Origin: Lachnospiraceae bacterium
GTDB lineage: Bacteria; Bacillota; Clostridia; Lachnospirales; Lachnospiraceae
DNA length: 12,723 bases
Assembly (NCBI GenBank): GCA_009774615.1
Contig: VSOC01000109.1
Span: 1-12,723 of the forward strand
Reading direction: 5' to 3'
Positions 1-7,524 of the stretch are shown piece by piece. The first letter of the stretch is position 1. Each line of letters starts with the position of its first letter. The notes beneath the pieces were generated by a model. That model worked only from the letters and a program-made list of their open reading frames with translations. It made no database searches and had not been told where the DNA came from. The translations under genes were made by a program, and so were the position numbers.

Positions 1-3000
1 AAACTCAATTAGACGGGCTAACTGGAAATAGTAATAGCTGGGATATTAAAGGACTTGCAGGAGGATCCAATCAGCCAGGTGATGATTTTATATTTGAACC
101 AAATGGTCGTCTTTATCAATATTATATTAAATATCGATCCTCAAATTCCAATTACAAGGATTATGGAATACCCAATACGGCATATATTTACACAAAAATC
201 ACCACCCCCCGCAACATTAATGAATCCAGTGTTAGCCCAACATTCAGCGGTATTACATCTGGTCAGACTGCCATTTTCCCTTATACTGGTCAGCCTGTCG
301 AACCGGAAATTACCATTACCGACCAACTCTGGGGCGATACACAGACATTGCCGCCGGATAAGACTTATGACATTACCTATAAAAACAATACACGGCCAGG
401 AACAGCAACCGCAATCATTACTGCCAAAGGTGTTTACACAGGCACACGTACATTAAATTTTGAAATTAAGGAAGTTCCTTCGATTGCAAAAGCCAAAATT
501 ACTTTACTTAATGAAACTGTAGATTACACAGGAAGCACCTATACGCCTGAGCCTACAGTCGAATTAGGCGGAAAAATATTGACAAAAGGCACCGATTACA
601 CCGTTTCCTATGAAGAAAATACTAACCCGGGAGCCGCTTATGTGACGGTTACGGGAACTGCTCATGGAGAGTTAGGCTATTATGGCAGCAAAACGGTTTC
701 CTTCTTTATTCTGCCGCCAACCAACCTTACTGCGCAGTACGGAACTTTGCTGACGCAGATTTCATCTCCGCTGTCCTGGTTCAACACAAACTGGAAGTGG
801 AAGGATGCGAATGCATTTGTGGGAAATGCCGGCACACAGACACCTCTGGCAAACTTTAATGATGGAAAAACGCAAAAAAACGATATTCCTGTAACCATTA
901 ATGTGACTGCAAAACCCATTGACGATTCATCGATAAGTTTACAGCTTCCTGGTGCTCCTTTTGTTTATCATCCGGATCATGCGATAACACCAAAACCTGT
1001 GCTTGTGGACAAAACATTAAACCGGACATTGGTCGAAGGCACAGACTATACATTGGCCTATGCAAATAATAACGATGCCGGAACAGGAACAGTAACCATC
1101 ACAGGCAAGGGAAATTATTCAGGAACCCGTACAAAAGACTTTGTCATTAACAAGGCTGACGTTGAACTGATCGTAACCGATAAAAACGGCAGAAAACTGG
1201 AAGCTGATGAAACCATTAACCTTATGACCCGGGACTCGGCGTCTGCTTTTACGGTGACCCGCCGTGGAGATGGTGCCATTGCTTACAGCGATGGGAATAA
1301 AGGTGTATTTACGGCAGCGGACGCAGCGACTGGCGCAGCTTCTGGTGTTGCCCTTACTCCCACTGCTCCGGGGAATGCCATACTGACCATTCAGGTTGCC
1401 GCAACTGCCAATTACAATGGCATTACCGCCACCTTCCCGGTAGTTGTTTCCCGGATTCCTATCAGCAGAACCGATATACAGATTACTGATCCCGGACCCT
1501 GGACGTATAATGGCAGTGCATTTACCCCAGCAATTACGGTAACGGATACGAAACTCAGTTCAGGAAATCTGCTTACCGTAAATACAGAATATAAGCTTGT
1601 CTACACGGATAATATCAATGCCGGTGAAGCAAAGATAACCGTCACCGGACTGGGTGATTATGAAGGAAGCGTTATCGTTCCGTTTACGATCAACAAGGCG
1701 GACTATCAGGCAGAACCTCCGGCACGGATAACCGCGGTTTACGGACAGCAGCTTAAGGAACTTTCTCTCCCCAAGGCAGATCCTTATGACCTTTTCTGGA
1801 CCTGGAAACAGCCGGAAAATGAAGTGGGCAATGTGGGAGAACACACCGTTGATGTATATCTGGCAGAAGGCCGGAATTATCATGAAAAAACCGCTTCCCT
1901 GACGGTTGCCGTAGAACCTAAAGTCCTGGAAGATTCCATGATTTCTCTGGAATATGAAGAGCATGAATATACCGGACGTGCTCTGGAACCGTCGGTAACG
2001 GTGACTTACCGTGACCGCATTGTTCCGGAAAGCCAGTACGATATTTCCTATGTGAACAACACCGAGCGGGGCACGGCAGCGGTTACTCTGACAGGAAAAG
2101 AGAATTTTACCGGCACAGTAACAAAAGAATTTAAGATTGTTGAAGCAGCTATTCGTAATGAACATATAAAACTTGAAGAAAATACATGGATTTATGACGG
2201 GACGCAGCACACACCGGCAGCTACCGTTACTGTATATGGAAATATTCTGCAAAAAGACACGGACTACACCGTAACCTATGGTGAAAATATCCATGCCGGA
2301 AAGGAAGCTTCGGTAATCATTACCGGTCAGGGCAATTATACCGGAACGGCTACAGTATTTTTCACTATTGAAAAAGCCGTAAATCCAGCTACCCCATCCA
2401 ATATCCGCTATCAGGCGGTATATGGTCAGAAGCTGGAAGAAATTGCAGTGGATGGTGACTGGGACTGGGAAAATCCAAAAGATCGTGTGGGAAATGTCGG
2501 TGAAAATGAACATCCTATTTTCCTGGCAGAAACATTGGATTACTTAAAAAAGACCGAACCGGCATTTGTAACGGTAACACCAAAAACACTTACCGAGGAC
2601 ATGGTAACTATGGATGAACTTTCTCTGGTTTATGATGGCCTTGAAAAACGTCCGGTTGTTTATGTTGATGACAAGGATGCCCTGATTACTGCCGATGACT
2701 ATGAACTGCAGTATGAAAATAACCTCCACGCCGGAACTGCCCTGGTAACCGTTCGGGCAAAGGGAAATTACACCGGTGAGGTGAAGAAAAACTTTACGAT
2801 TGAAAAGGCCCGGCCCATACTGACGGTAGGATGTGGACTTGTCTTGGAAAAAGCTTTGCGTGACGGCAGCTTTTCGCTGGAGGCAGTTCTCTCCAACGGT
2901 GAAAGCTTATCCTATTCTTCTTCTGACCCGACTGTGGCTTCTGTAGATGCGCAGGGAACCGTAACACTCCTTGCCGCAGGAACTACAGATCTCACCGTAG

Positions 3001-3578
3001 ACTACAAGGGAAGTCAGGATTATCTGCCGGTTCAGGTTATGGTAAAACTGACCGTTACCGGAAGGACAACGAGCAGCGGAGGAGGCAGTAGCAGCGGCGG
3101 TTCCCGGCGCAGTACCACCAATATCTACGATTGTGTGCCAACAGGATACCAGGGAGATACAAAGATTATTGGAAGTGCCCGTGTACCTGGATATGTAGAA
3201 ACCGGTTCCTGGAACCAGGATATGGATGGCAGCTGGAAACTGATGGATGCCAATAATCAGCCGGTAGTCAATCGTTGGATTGCGGCTTATAATCCTTATG
3301 CAAATCTGAGCAATGGACAATCTGCCTTTGACTGGTTCCGCTTCGACGCAGAAGGAAGGATGCTTACGGGGTGGTTTACCGATGAAGACGGGGAAGTCTA
3401 CTATTTAAATCCTGATTCTGACTGTACCAAAGGAAGGATGGTTACTGGCTGGTACATGATTGACGGGATCTGGTATTATTTTGAAACCATGCCCAATGGA
3501 AAACGCGGACGGCTTCTGCGCAGAACCGTAACTCCTGACGGCTATTCCGTAGATGAAAACGGAGTATGGATACAGTAA
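1..3578 (+). CDS. Giant surface protein: Ig-like/MBG-like repeats with C-terminal cell-wall-binding repeats (5' end outside window)
   Basis: The frame is open from the left edge (first full codon at 3), so the N terminus and any signal peptide lie outside; 1191 residues are visible. A TTG at 348 is an internal codon, not a start. Two repeat types alternate. Type 1 reads roughly YxG...DYxxxYxNNxxAGxAxVTxTGxGxYxGTxxxxFxI, at about 270-475, 495-715, 919-1155, 1470-1700, 1921-2140, 2155-2375 and 2590-2810. Type 2 (YGxxL...WxW...VGNVG...Y) lies at about 721-918, 1710-1920 and 2380-2590. A further Ig-like stretch is at 1156-1470 and a BIG2-like domain (SSDPTVASVDAQG) at about 2815-3060. A Ser/Gly-rich linker (3064-3120) leads to aromatic cell-wall-binding repeats (GSWNQDMDGSWKL, GWYMIDGIWYYFE) from about 3200 to the end. 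Such architectures are typical of wall-attached stalk proteins in Clostridia; the ligand is unknown. The first few hundred bases look more A+T-rich than the rest. Confidence 0.9.
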   Translation, partial: TQLDGLTGNSNSWDIKGLAGGSNQPGDDFIFEPNGRLYQYYIKYRSSNSNYKDYGIPNTAYIYTKITTPRNINESSVSPTFSGITSGQTAIFPYTGQPVEPEITITDQLWGDTQTLPPDKTYDITYKNNTRPGTATAIITAKGVYTGTRTLNFEIKEVPSIAKAKITLLNETVDYTGSTYTPEPTVELGGKILTKGTDYTVSYEENTNPGAAYVTVTGTAHGELGYYGSKTVSFFILPPTNLTAQYGTLLTQISSPLSWFNTNWKWKDANAFVGNAGTQTPLANFNDGKTQKNDIPVTINVTAKPIDDSSISLQLPGAPFVYHPDHAITPKPVLVDKTLNRTLVEGTDYTLAYANNNDAGTGTVTITGKGNYSGTRTKDFVINKADVELIVTDKNGRKLEADETINLMTRDSASAFTVTRRGDGAIAYSDGNKGVFTAADAATGAASGVALTPTAPGNAILTIQVAATANYNGITATFPVVVSRIPISRTDIQITDPGPWTYNGSAFTPAITVTDTKLSSGNLLTVNTEYKLVYTDNINAGEAKITVTGLGDYEGSVIVPFTINKADYQAEPPARITAVYGQQLKELSLPKADPYDLFWTWKQPENEVGNVGEHTVDVYLAEGRNYHEKTASLTVAVEPKVLEDSMISLEYEEHEYTGRALEPSVTVTYRDRIVPESQYDISYVNNTERGTAAVTLTGKENFTGTVTKEFKIVEAAIRNEHIKLEENTWIYDGTQHTPAATVTVYGNILQKDTDYTVTYGENIHAGKEASVIITGQGNYTGTATVFFTIEKAVNPATPSNIRYQAVYGQKLEEIAVDGDWDWENPKDRVGNVGENEHPIFLAETLDYLKKTEPAFVTVTPKTLTEDMVTMDELSLVYDGLEKRPVVYVDDKDALITADDYELQYENNLHAGTALVTVRAKGNYTGEVKKNFTIEKARPILTVGCGLVLEKALRDGSFSLEAVLSNGESLSYSSSDPTVASVDAQGTVTLLAAGTTDLTVDYKGSQDYLPVQVMVKLTVTGRTTSSGGGSSSGGSRRSTTNIYDCVPTGYQGDTKIIGSARVPGYVETGSWNQDMDGSWKLMDANNQPVVNRWIAAYNPYANLSNGQSAFDWFRFDAEGRMLTGWFTDEDGEVYYLNPDSDCTKGRMVTGWYMIDGIWYYFETMPNGKRGRLLRRTVTPDGYSVDENGVWIQ
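270..2810 (+). repeat. Tandem protein-level repeat block (seven type-1 and three type-2 beta repeats)
   Basis: Within the giant surface protein, seven copies of a roughly 65-75-residue unit with a core like DYTVSYxxN...AGxAxVTITGxGNYxGT recur. Three YG-WxW-VGNVG units are interposed after type-1 copies 2, 4 and 6. At DNA level the copies have diverged; only short stretches such as those encoding GKGNY(S/T)GT remain alike. This looks like old domain duplication rather than recent tandem expansion. The unit count was made by eye from the translation. Confidence 0.75.
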
Positions 3579-3595
3579 AAAATAATCGACAAGTT

Positions 3596-3630
3596 AAGGC
3601 CGCTGGTTAATCCGGTGGCCTTGATTTATT
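3596..3630 (+). terminator. Intrinsic terminator after the giant surface gene
   Basis: An 11-bp stem is formed by AAGGCCGCTGG (3596-3606) and CCGGTGGCCTT (3612-3622), with two G-T wobbles and a TTAAT loop. It is followed by the T-rich stretch GATTTATT. It lies 17 bp past the stop codon and separates the surface gene from the next one. Confidence 0.8.
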
Positions 3631-3631
3631 C

Positions 3632-3655
3632 TTACTGTTCACCGGTTCACAGCAA
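3632..3655 (-). repeat. 24-bp imperfect palindrome, copy A
   Basis: Read on the minus strand, its arms are TTGCTGTGAAC and TGAACAGTAA around a short variable centre. It matches copy C (7525-7548) at 22 of 24 positions. It lies 53 bp after the stop of the giant surface gene, beyond its terminator. Function unknown. Confidence 0.6.
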
Positions 3656-3773
3656 AGGGCAAAAATCGTTTATCTTCTTATTTAATTGCAAATCCTATCA
3701 GAGTTTTTTCGATTACGTCGATATATCTTAACAGTAACAAACACGATTTTCCGCGCATAGAAAGGAAAAGGAT

Positions 3774-5462
3774 ATGTCGAAATTAAAAACCTCCAGCACA
3801 TCTTCCGAGCCGGCGCTCCATGCCGAGAAGGAGTTTCAGCTTGCCAGGCAGCAGGCGGAGATGAAGGCTGGTGAAGCGCTGTTTCGGAATGCGTCGCAAA
3901 AGATTGTCGAGCAGAGAGAAAAACTGCTGTCGGATGATGCTGATGTCAGTCCGATCGAAGAAAATCAGCCCAGGGATACGGCGCAGCTCTCGGAGTTACA
4001 TCGTCGTCCCCGTACAGGAGAAGCCGGTTCTGCGGACGAGGTTCTCGAATGGGTGCTGGAAATGGCAGAAAAAGACTGGGAAGCGTTTCTGAAATGGCAG
4101 CCGGAGTTTAGCACTTCTCTGCAGGCACAGCTTTCAGAATTGTCGAAGCTGTATCTTGCTCTTTTGGAAGCTGCCCTTAAATATGCAGAGGGGGAGAATC
4201 TGGTCTGGCAGATGGAGCGCCTGGATGTTCTGCTTGCCCAGAAGCTGTGTATAATTATGGAGCAGAATCTGGAACAACTTACGATTCTGTTAGAACAGAA
4301 CGGGCAGACTGCGGTGATGGACGGCATCTTTTCCAGCCTTTACCGACAGACGGCCGGACGGACTCTGTCGCTTCAGGGCGCACGCAGCCTTTTCGCGCAG
4401 GGAAGCACCGTTTCCTACGGCAGCAGAGCATTTTCTTCTGCGGGTCTTTCATCTTCCTCCTTGACCCAGGCTTCCCCGGTTTTTTCGTCTTCTTCCTTAT
4501 CCAAAGCAGCGGCAGGCTCTTTTTCCGGAAAAGCCGCGAACGCTTCACTCTCTGCAGGGCAGGATGCCCTGTCCCGGCAGTGCGGCCGCCGGCAGCAATC
4601 GGCGTCCGCTTCCTCTTTTTCCGGAGAGGGCATGATTTACCAGTCATCGAGAAAGCAGAATGTCCGCTTTCAGCAGGTCTATCACGGGCAGAAAAATTCC
4701 TGGAGGGAACAGATAAAGCAGAGAAACGAGGTTATTGGCAGTGCCAGGAAAGGTATCGCCGATAATACTTTTCATAAGGCGGGGACGGTCGTGTGTTCCG
4801 GAAAGGATCTTGAGGCAGCAAACCGGTTTGCCGCACATTTAAATGGAAGGGGAAACCTGTTTCAAAATTCGGAAATCAGTGCGGTAAATGATGAAGTTAC
4901 CGGGCTGCTGGCGGCGATTATGTCCATGAAAGGTCAGGTCTATGCCGGAGAATGCAAACAGGCGGACTCCCTTGTGCTCGGTCTTCAGAAGGCCATCCGG
5001 AAAATGGTCGATCATTATCTCGCTCAAAAGGGTGCTGCCAATGTTTACTATCACACGCTTGAGGTGTACCAGCGGGGAAGAAATCCGCAGAAGGCGATTA
5101 TGCTCGGGCAGGACTATGCTTACCAGCGGTTTTGCAAAAAGCAGAAAGAACCCGCATACCAGAGATCTGCCCCTTATTCCAGGGAAGCCGGATTTTTTCG
5201 GGCTGTGCTGAAAAATATAAGTCCGGAGAAGGAAGTGGCCCTGGGAGTCAATGTTTTGCAGAAGGACTGGGAAAATTTTCTGCGCAGCATGGGAAAAGGG
5301 AAAAAATCATCCTATACATCAAAAGCAGAGCGGTACAGTCCCTGGGGAATTCTTCTGGACCCGGGAATGCGGGATGCGGAAGGCTATGGCGGCAGCATGA
5401 AAATTTTACTTGGCGCAGCGGTGCTTCTGCTCATTGCTATTGTGGTTTTTGTGTTGCTGTGA
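3774..5462 (+). CDS. Tail-anchored helical protein of unknown function with Ser-rich centre
   Basis: 562 aa. The ATG at 3774 is preceded by an AAGGAAAAGGA ribosome binding site. I do not recognise the family. There is no N-terminal signal peptide. Residues 15-180 look alpha-helical and charged; residues 207-285 are a low-complexity Ser/Ala/Gly-rich segment; residues 300-510 are again mainly helical and basic. The last 20 residues (543-562, ILLGAAVLLLIAIVVFVLL) form one hydrophobic helix ending at the stop, so the protein is probably C-tail anchored with its bulk in the cytoplasm. A motif (E/Q)KDWExFL occurs twice, at 99-106 and 496-503, flanking the Ser-rich part; this may be a remnant duplication or a shared binding motif. 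The last codons (Leu-Leu-stop) lie inside copy B of the 24-bp palindrome. It sits between two genes for wall-binding proteins, but no functional link is proven. Confidence 0.85.
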   Translation: MSKLKTSSTSSEPALHAEKEFQLARQQAEMKAGEALFRNASQKIVEQREKLLSDDADVSPIEENQPRDTAQLSELHRRPRTGEAGSADEVLEWVLEMAEKDWEAFLKWQPEFSTSLQAQLSELSKLYLALLEAALKYAEGENLVWQMERLDVLLAQKLCIIMEQNLEQLTILLEQNGQTAVMDGIFSSLYRQTAGRTLSLQGARSLFAQGSTVSYGSRAFSSAGLSSSSLTQASPVFSSSSLSKAAAGSFSGKAANASLSAGQDALSRQCGRRQQSASASSFSGEGMIYQSSRKQNVRFQQVYHGQKNSWREQIKQRNEVIGSARKGIADNTFHKAGTVVCSGKDLEAANRFAAHLNGRGNLFQNSEISAVNDEVTGLLAAIMSMKGQVYAGECKQADSLVLGLQKAIRKMVDHYLAQKGAANVYYHTLEVYQRGRNPQKAIMLGQDYAYQRFCKKQKEPAYQRSAPYSREAGFFRAVLKNISPEKEVALGVNVLQKDWENFLRSMGKGKKSSYTSKAERYSPWGILLDPGMRDAEGYGGSMKILLGAAVLLLIAIVVFVLL

Positions 5463-5477
5463 ATGTGTGAACCATAA
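5454..5477 (+). repeat. 24-bp imperfect palindrome, copy B, overlapping a stop codon
   Basis: It agrees with copy C (7525-7548) at 21 of 24 positions. Its first nine bases, TTGCTGTGA, supply the last two Leu codons and the TGA stop of the 562-aa gene. Substitutions in the right arm (CCATAA where C has CAGTAA) break the stem. Confidence 0.5.
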
Positions 5478-5522
5478 TGTTTTTGTCTGTCTTAGGGCTG
5501 CGTTTTTTATTTGATGAATCTC

Positions 5523-5551
5523 TTTAAAAACTTGAAAAAATATGCTATACT
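5523..5551 (+). promoter_or_regulatory. Extended -10 promoter for the 288-aa secreted protein gene
   Basis: A -35 TTTAAA (5523-5528), a 17-bp spacer and a -10 TATACT (5546-5551) preceded by TGC (5543-5545), giving an extended -10. The predicted transcript starts near 5558, so about 70 nt of leader precede the ATG at 5631. Confidence 0.6.
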
Positions 5552-5580
5552 TTACAAAAATGATGTTTACAGCGAAGTTT

Positions 5581-5614
5581 TTGTTACTGCCGGACAAACA
5601 GTAACAAGTTTTTT
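5581..5614 (+). terminator. Leader hairpin followed by a T6 tract (candidate attenuator)
   Basis: A perfect 9-bp stem TTGTTACTG (5581-5589) / CAGTAACAA (5599-5607) with a 9-nt loop, followed by G and six T. It lies between the predicted promoter and the ribosome binding site of the 288-aa gene. It could be an attenuator, or simply the terminator of the upstream gene. The stem is A/T-rich and so not very stable. Confidence 0.45.
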
Positions 5615-5630
5615 GCGGAAAGAGGATGCG

Positions 5631-6497
5631 ATGAAAAGATACTGGAAAAAGATCACTGCACTTATGGCTGCAGCAGCGATGACGGCAGCTTCGGCGATAA
5701 CGGTTTTTGCGGAGGCAGCAGAAGAAGGCAAGGTTTATGTTCTGCCCACCCTTCAGACTTCTTCGGCTTCGGGACAGTTAGAAACCCTTGGCGTGAATAT
5801 GCAGGTTGTATTTTCGGACAGCCAGCTTCTGGCGGCACCGGAAGCCGCGGGCTGGGCGGAAAACCAGCTTCCTGTTGTCGAGGGGGCGGAGTGGAAGAAG
5901 GTTTATATGTACCGGAATAAGGAAGCTTCAAAAAATACCGAGTTTTCCTGGGATATGGCGGTTGAAAATTCGACAAACTGGATAAAGGTAGCTCCTTTTG
6001 GCATCGAAGAGGGAAAGCTTACCCATCTCTATGATTTTACGATTATCATTAACGGCACGCCTTTTACCGGCTGTAAGCTGTACGGCGGCGCTATGGGAGA
6101 GTACGAAACCGCGGATGGTTTTTCCGGTGAGCACTGTATGTTCATCCTTGTACCTCAGGGCTATAACGGAGATATTACCTTCTCTGTTTATGGAAATACC
6201 TTATCCGGAAACAGCCATGTAAGAAATGATTTTGCCAAGCTCACCTATCAGGTCAGCGGCCACAGCCGGGACGAGGCAGAAAGGCAGGCCGAGGAAGCAA
6301 AGGCGGTTCCTGTCTGGAAGCAGGATAATAAAGGCTGGTGGCTGGAAAATCCGGACGGCACATATCTGAAAGATACCTGGTATCAGTCCCCGGAAAGCGG
6401 TCTGTGGTATTATATGGGCGGGGACGGCTACATGCTGACCAACACGACAACCCCGGATAATCTGAAAGTGGATGCCAACGGTGTCTGGGTGCAGTAA
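5631..6497 (+). CDS. Secreted protein with C-terminal cell-wall-binding repeats
   Basis: 288 aa. The frame is open further upstream, but the ATG at 5631 is chosen because an AAAGAGG site precedes it and the product then begins with a classic signal peptide: MKRYWKK, a hydrophobic Ala-rich core at 9-24, and VFA|EA cleavage after residue 27. Residues about 34-210 form a probably beta-rich extracellular domain that I do not recognise (NTEFSWDMAVEN, YDFTIIINGTPFTGCKLYGG). A short charged linker (SRDEAERQAEEAK) follows, then aromatic cell-wall-binding repeats from about 229 to the end (KGWWLENPDGTYLKDTWYQ, GLWYYMGGDGYML). The terminal TPDNLKVDANGVWVQ mirrors the end of the giant protein at the start of the window (TPDGYSVDENGVWIQ), so both probably attach to the same wall component. 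It is expressed from its own promoter through a leader with a terminator-like hairpin. Confidence 0.85.
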   Translation: MKRYWKKITALMAAAAMTAASAITVFAEAAEEGKVYVLPTLQTSSASGQLETLGVNMQVVFSDSQLLAAPEAAGWAENQLPVVEGAEWKKVYMYRNKEASKNTEFSWDMAVENSTNWIKVAPFGIEEGKLTHLYDFTIIINGTPFTGCKLYGGAMGEYETADGFSGEHCMFILVPQGYNGDITFSVYGNTLSGNSHVRNDFAKLTYQVSGHSRDEAERQAEEAKAVPVWKQDNKGWWLENPDGTYLKDTWYQSPESGLWYYMGGDGYMLTNTTTPDNLKVDANGVWVQ

Positions 6498-6506
6498 ATA
6501 TTTTTG

Positions 6507-6535
6507 TTGACAAATGCAGGCTGGTCTTTTATACT
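6507..6535 (+). promoter_or_regulatory. Promoter of the ribU transcript
   Basis: A consensus -35 TTGACA (6507-6512), a 17-bp spacer and TATACT (6530-6535). It starts only 9 bp after the preceding stop codon, and transcription would begin near 6542, just before the FMN riboswitch. Confidence 0.85.
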
Positions 6536-6560
6536 AAAAATCAGGAAAATATAAATAAAG

Positions 6561-6670
6561 TCTTCGGGGCAGGGTGAAATTCCCTACCGGCGGTACAGTC
6601 CGCGACCCGTGTTTCACGGTTGATTCGGTGAGATTCCGAAACCGACAGTAAAGTCTGGATGAGAGAAGAT
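6561..6670 (+). ncRNA. FMN riboswitch (RFN element)
   Basis: It carries the hallmark RFN segments in order: GGGGCAGGGTGAAATTCCC then TACCGGCGGT at about 6567-6594, a variable arm (ACCCGTGTTTCACGGTT), GATTCGGTGAGATTCCGAAA at about 6622-6641, and CCGACAGTAAAGTC plus TGGATGAGAGAAGA to the end. The closing P1 stem pairs TCTTC (6561-6565) with GAAGA (6665-6669). Known members bind flavin mononucleotide and turn off riboflavin synthesis or uptake genes; the gene downstream is ribU. It is followed by a terminator, so control is probably by premature termination. Confidence 0.95.
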
Positions 6671-6694
6671 GTTGTTTGGAATGGTAAAGATAAT

Positions 6695-6730
6695 GCCCCG
6701 GGTAATTGATCCGGGGTGTTTTTATTTTAT
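6695..6730 (+). terminator. Terminator of the FMN riboswitch expression platform
   Basis: A strong GC stem GCCCCGGG / TCCGGGGT (about 6695-6717; outer and inner pairs are wobbles) with loop TAATTGA, then GTTTTTATTTTAT. It stands 25 bp past the aptamer and about 140 bp before the ribU start. FMN binding should favour it; I could not identify the competing antiterminator by eye. Confidence 0.85.
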
Positions 6731-6869
6731 GATACCAGGGTCAAAAGCTCGAATGATCAACGGCTTTTTATCCCAAAGAACAACCTTTCCTCACAGGAGC
6801 ATGTCTGGAAATCGGCATCGGTTTTGGGTGCACACAGGTAGAATTAACCCGCAAAAAAGGAGGAAAATC

Positions 6870-7514
6870 ATGGAAGCAGCAGCAAAACAAAAAAAACAGG
6901 TGAAGCAAACCGCGAATACAAGAGGATTATTTACCACAAAAAACATGGTGCTGATGGCTATGCTGGGTGCACTTTCGGGACTTTTGATGTATATTCAGGT
7001 CCCTGTGCCCTTTGCGCCGTCATTTTATAAGCTGGATTTCTGCGATGTGCCCGTGCTTATCGGATCTTTTGCCCTGGGCCCGGCTGCCGGTGCGGTGATT
7101 GCGGCGGTAAAGATCTTAATTTCCCTGGTGCTTCGGGGAACACAGACGGCGGGTATCGGGGAGTGTTCAAACTGGGTGCAGGCATGTTCCCTGGCCATTC
7201 CTGCCGCATTAATTTACAAGCATAAAAAGTCAAAAAATTCCGCGGTATTGGGCATGGCAGCGGGCGTGGTTCTGATGGTGGTGGTAGCCTGCTTTACGAA
7301 CAGCTTCATCCTTCTTCCGGCCTATGCCAAGGCGTTTCACATGCCCATGGATGCCCTGATTGCCATGGGAACGGCATTAAATCCCCGGATTAACGGTCTG
7401 ACCGCCTTTGTTCTTCTGGCTGTGGCACCGTTTAACTTGGTTAAGGGAACCCTGGTTTCTGTCGTTACCATCTTAATTTATAAACGGGTCAGCACGATTA
7501 TTAAAAACGGTTAG
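6870..7514 (+). CDS. ribU: Riboflavin ECF transporter substrate-binding (S) component
   Basis: 214 aa. The ATG at 6870 is preceded by AAAAAAGGAGG; an apparent upstream extension of the frame runs through the riboswitch end and terminator and is not coding. RibU is the membrane S component that captures riboflavin and works with the shared ECF energising module (EcfA, EcfA', EcfT), which is not in this window. Support: a basic N-terminal tail (1-25), then about six hydrophobic segments, with the family's KLDF(C)DVPVLIGSFALGP at 54-71 and APFNLVKG at 186-193. Length fits the family (about 190-210 aa). The FMN riboswitch upstream independently supports a flavin role. It forms a single-gene transcript, with the next gene having its own promoter. 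Confidence 0.93.
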   Translation: MEAAAKQKKQVKQTANTRGLFTTKNMVLMAMLGALSGLLMYIQVPVPFAPSFYKLDFCDVPVLIGSFALGPAAGAVIAAVKILISLVLRGTQTAGIGECSNWVQACSLAIPAALIYKHKKSKNSAVLGMAAGVVLMVVVACFTNSFILLPAYAKAFHMPMDALIAMGTALNPRINGLTAFVLLAVAPFNLVKGTLVSVVTILIYKRVSTIIKNG

Positions 7515-7524
7515 GCCGGATTTG

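Noticed and set aside
348..350. TTG as the start codon of the giant surface protein.
   Set aside because: The frame is open and clearly protein-like (same repeat type) back to the left edge, and no ribosome site precedes the TTG.
1560..2513. 317-codon open frame on the minus strand.
   Set aside because: It lies wholly inside the surface gene, has a Phe/Ile/Arg-rich composition typical of an antisense shadow, and has no plausible ribosome site or domain.
3064..3120. GGAGGCAGTAGCAGCGGCGG as a DNA-level minisatellite.
   Set aside because: It is better explained as a Ser/Gly-rich protein linker between the repeat stalk and the wall-binding domain.
3686..3729. TTGCAA and TATATC as a promoter for the 562-aa gene.
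   Set aside because: Spacing is wrong (about 30 bp) and no other -35/-10 pair fits; a promoter is expected here but I cannot place it.
4247..4765. 172-codon open frame overlapping the Ser-rich part of the 562-aa gene.
   Set aside because: The low-complexity, Ser-coding DNA keeps other frames open; the product shows no recognisable features.
6669..6869. N-terminal extension of ribU beginning at 6669.
   Set aside because: It would translate the end of the riboswitch and the terminator hairpin, and the sequence is unlike RibU; a strong AGGAGG site precedes the ATG at 6870.
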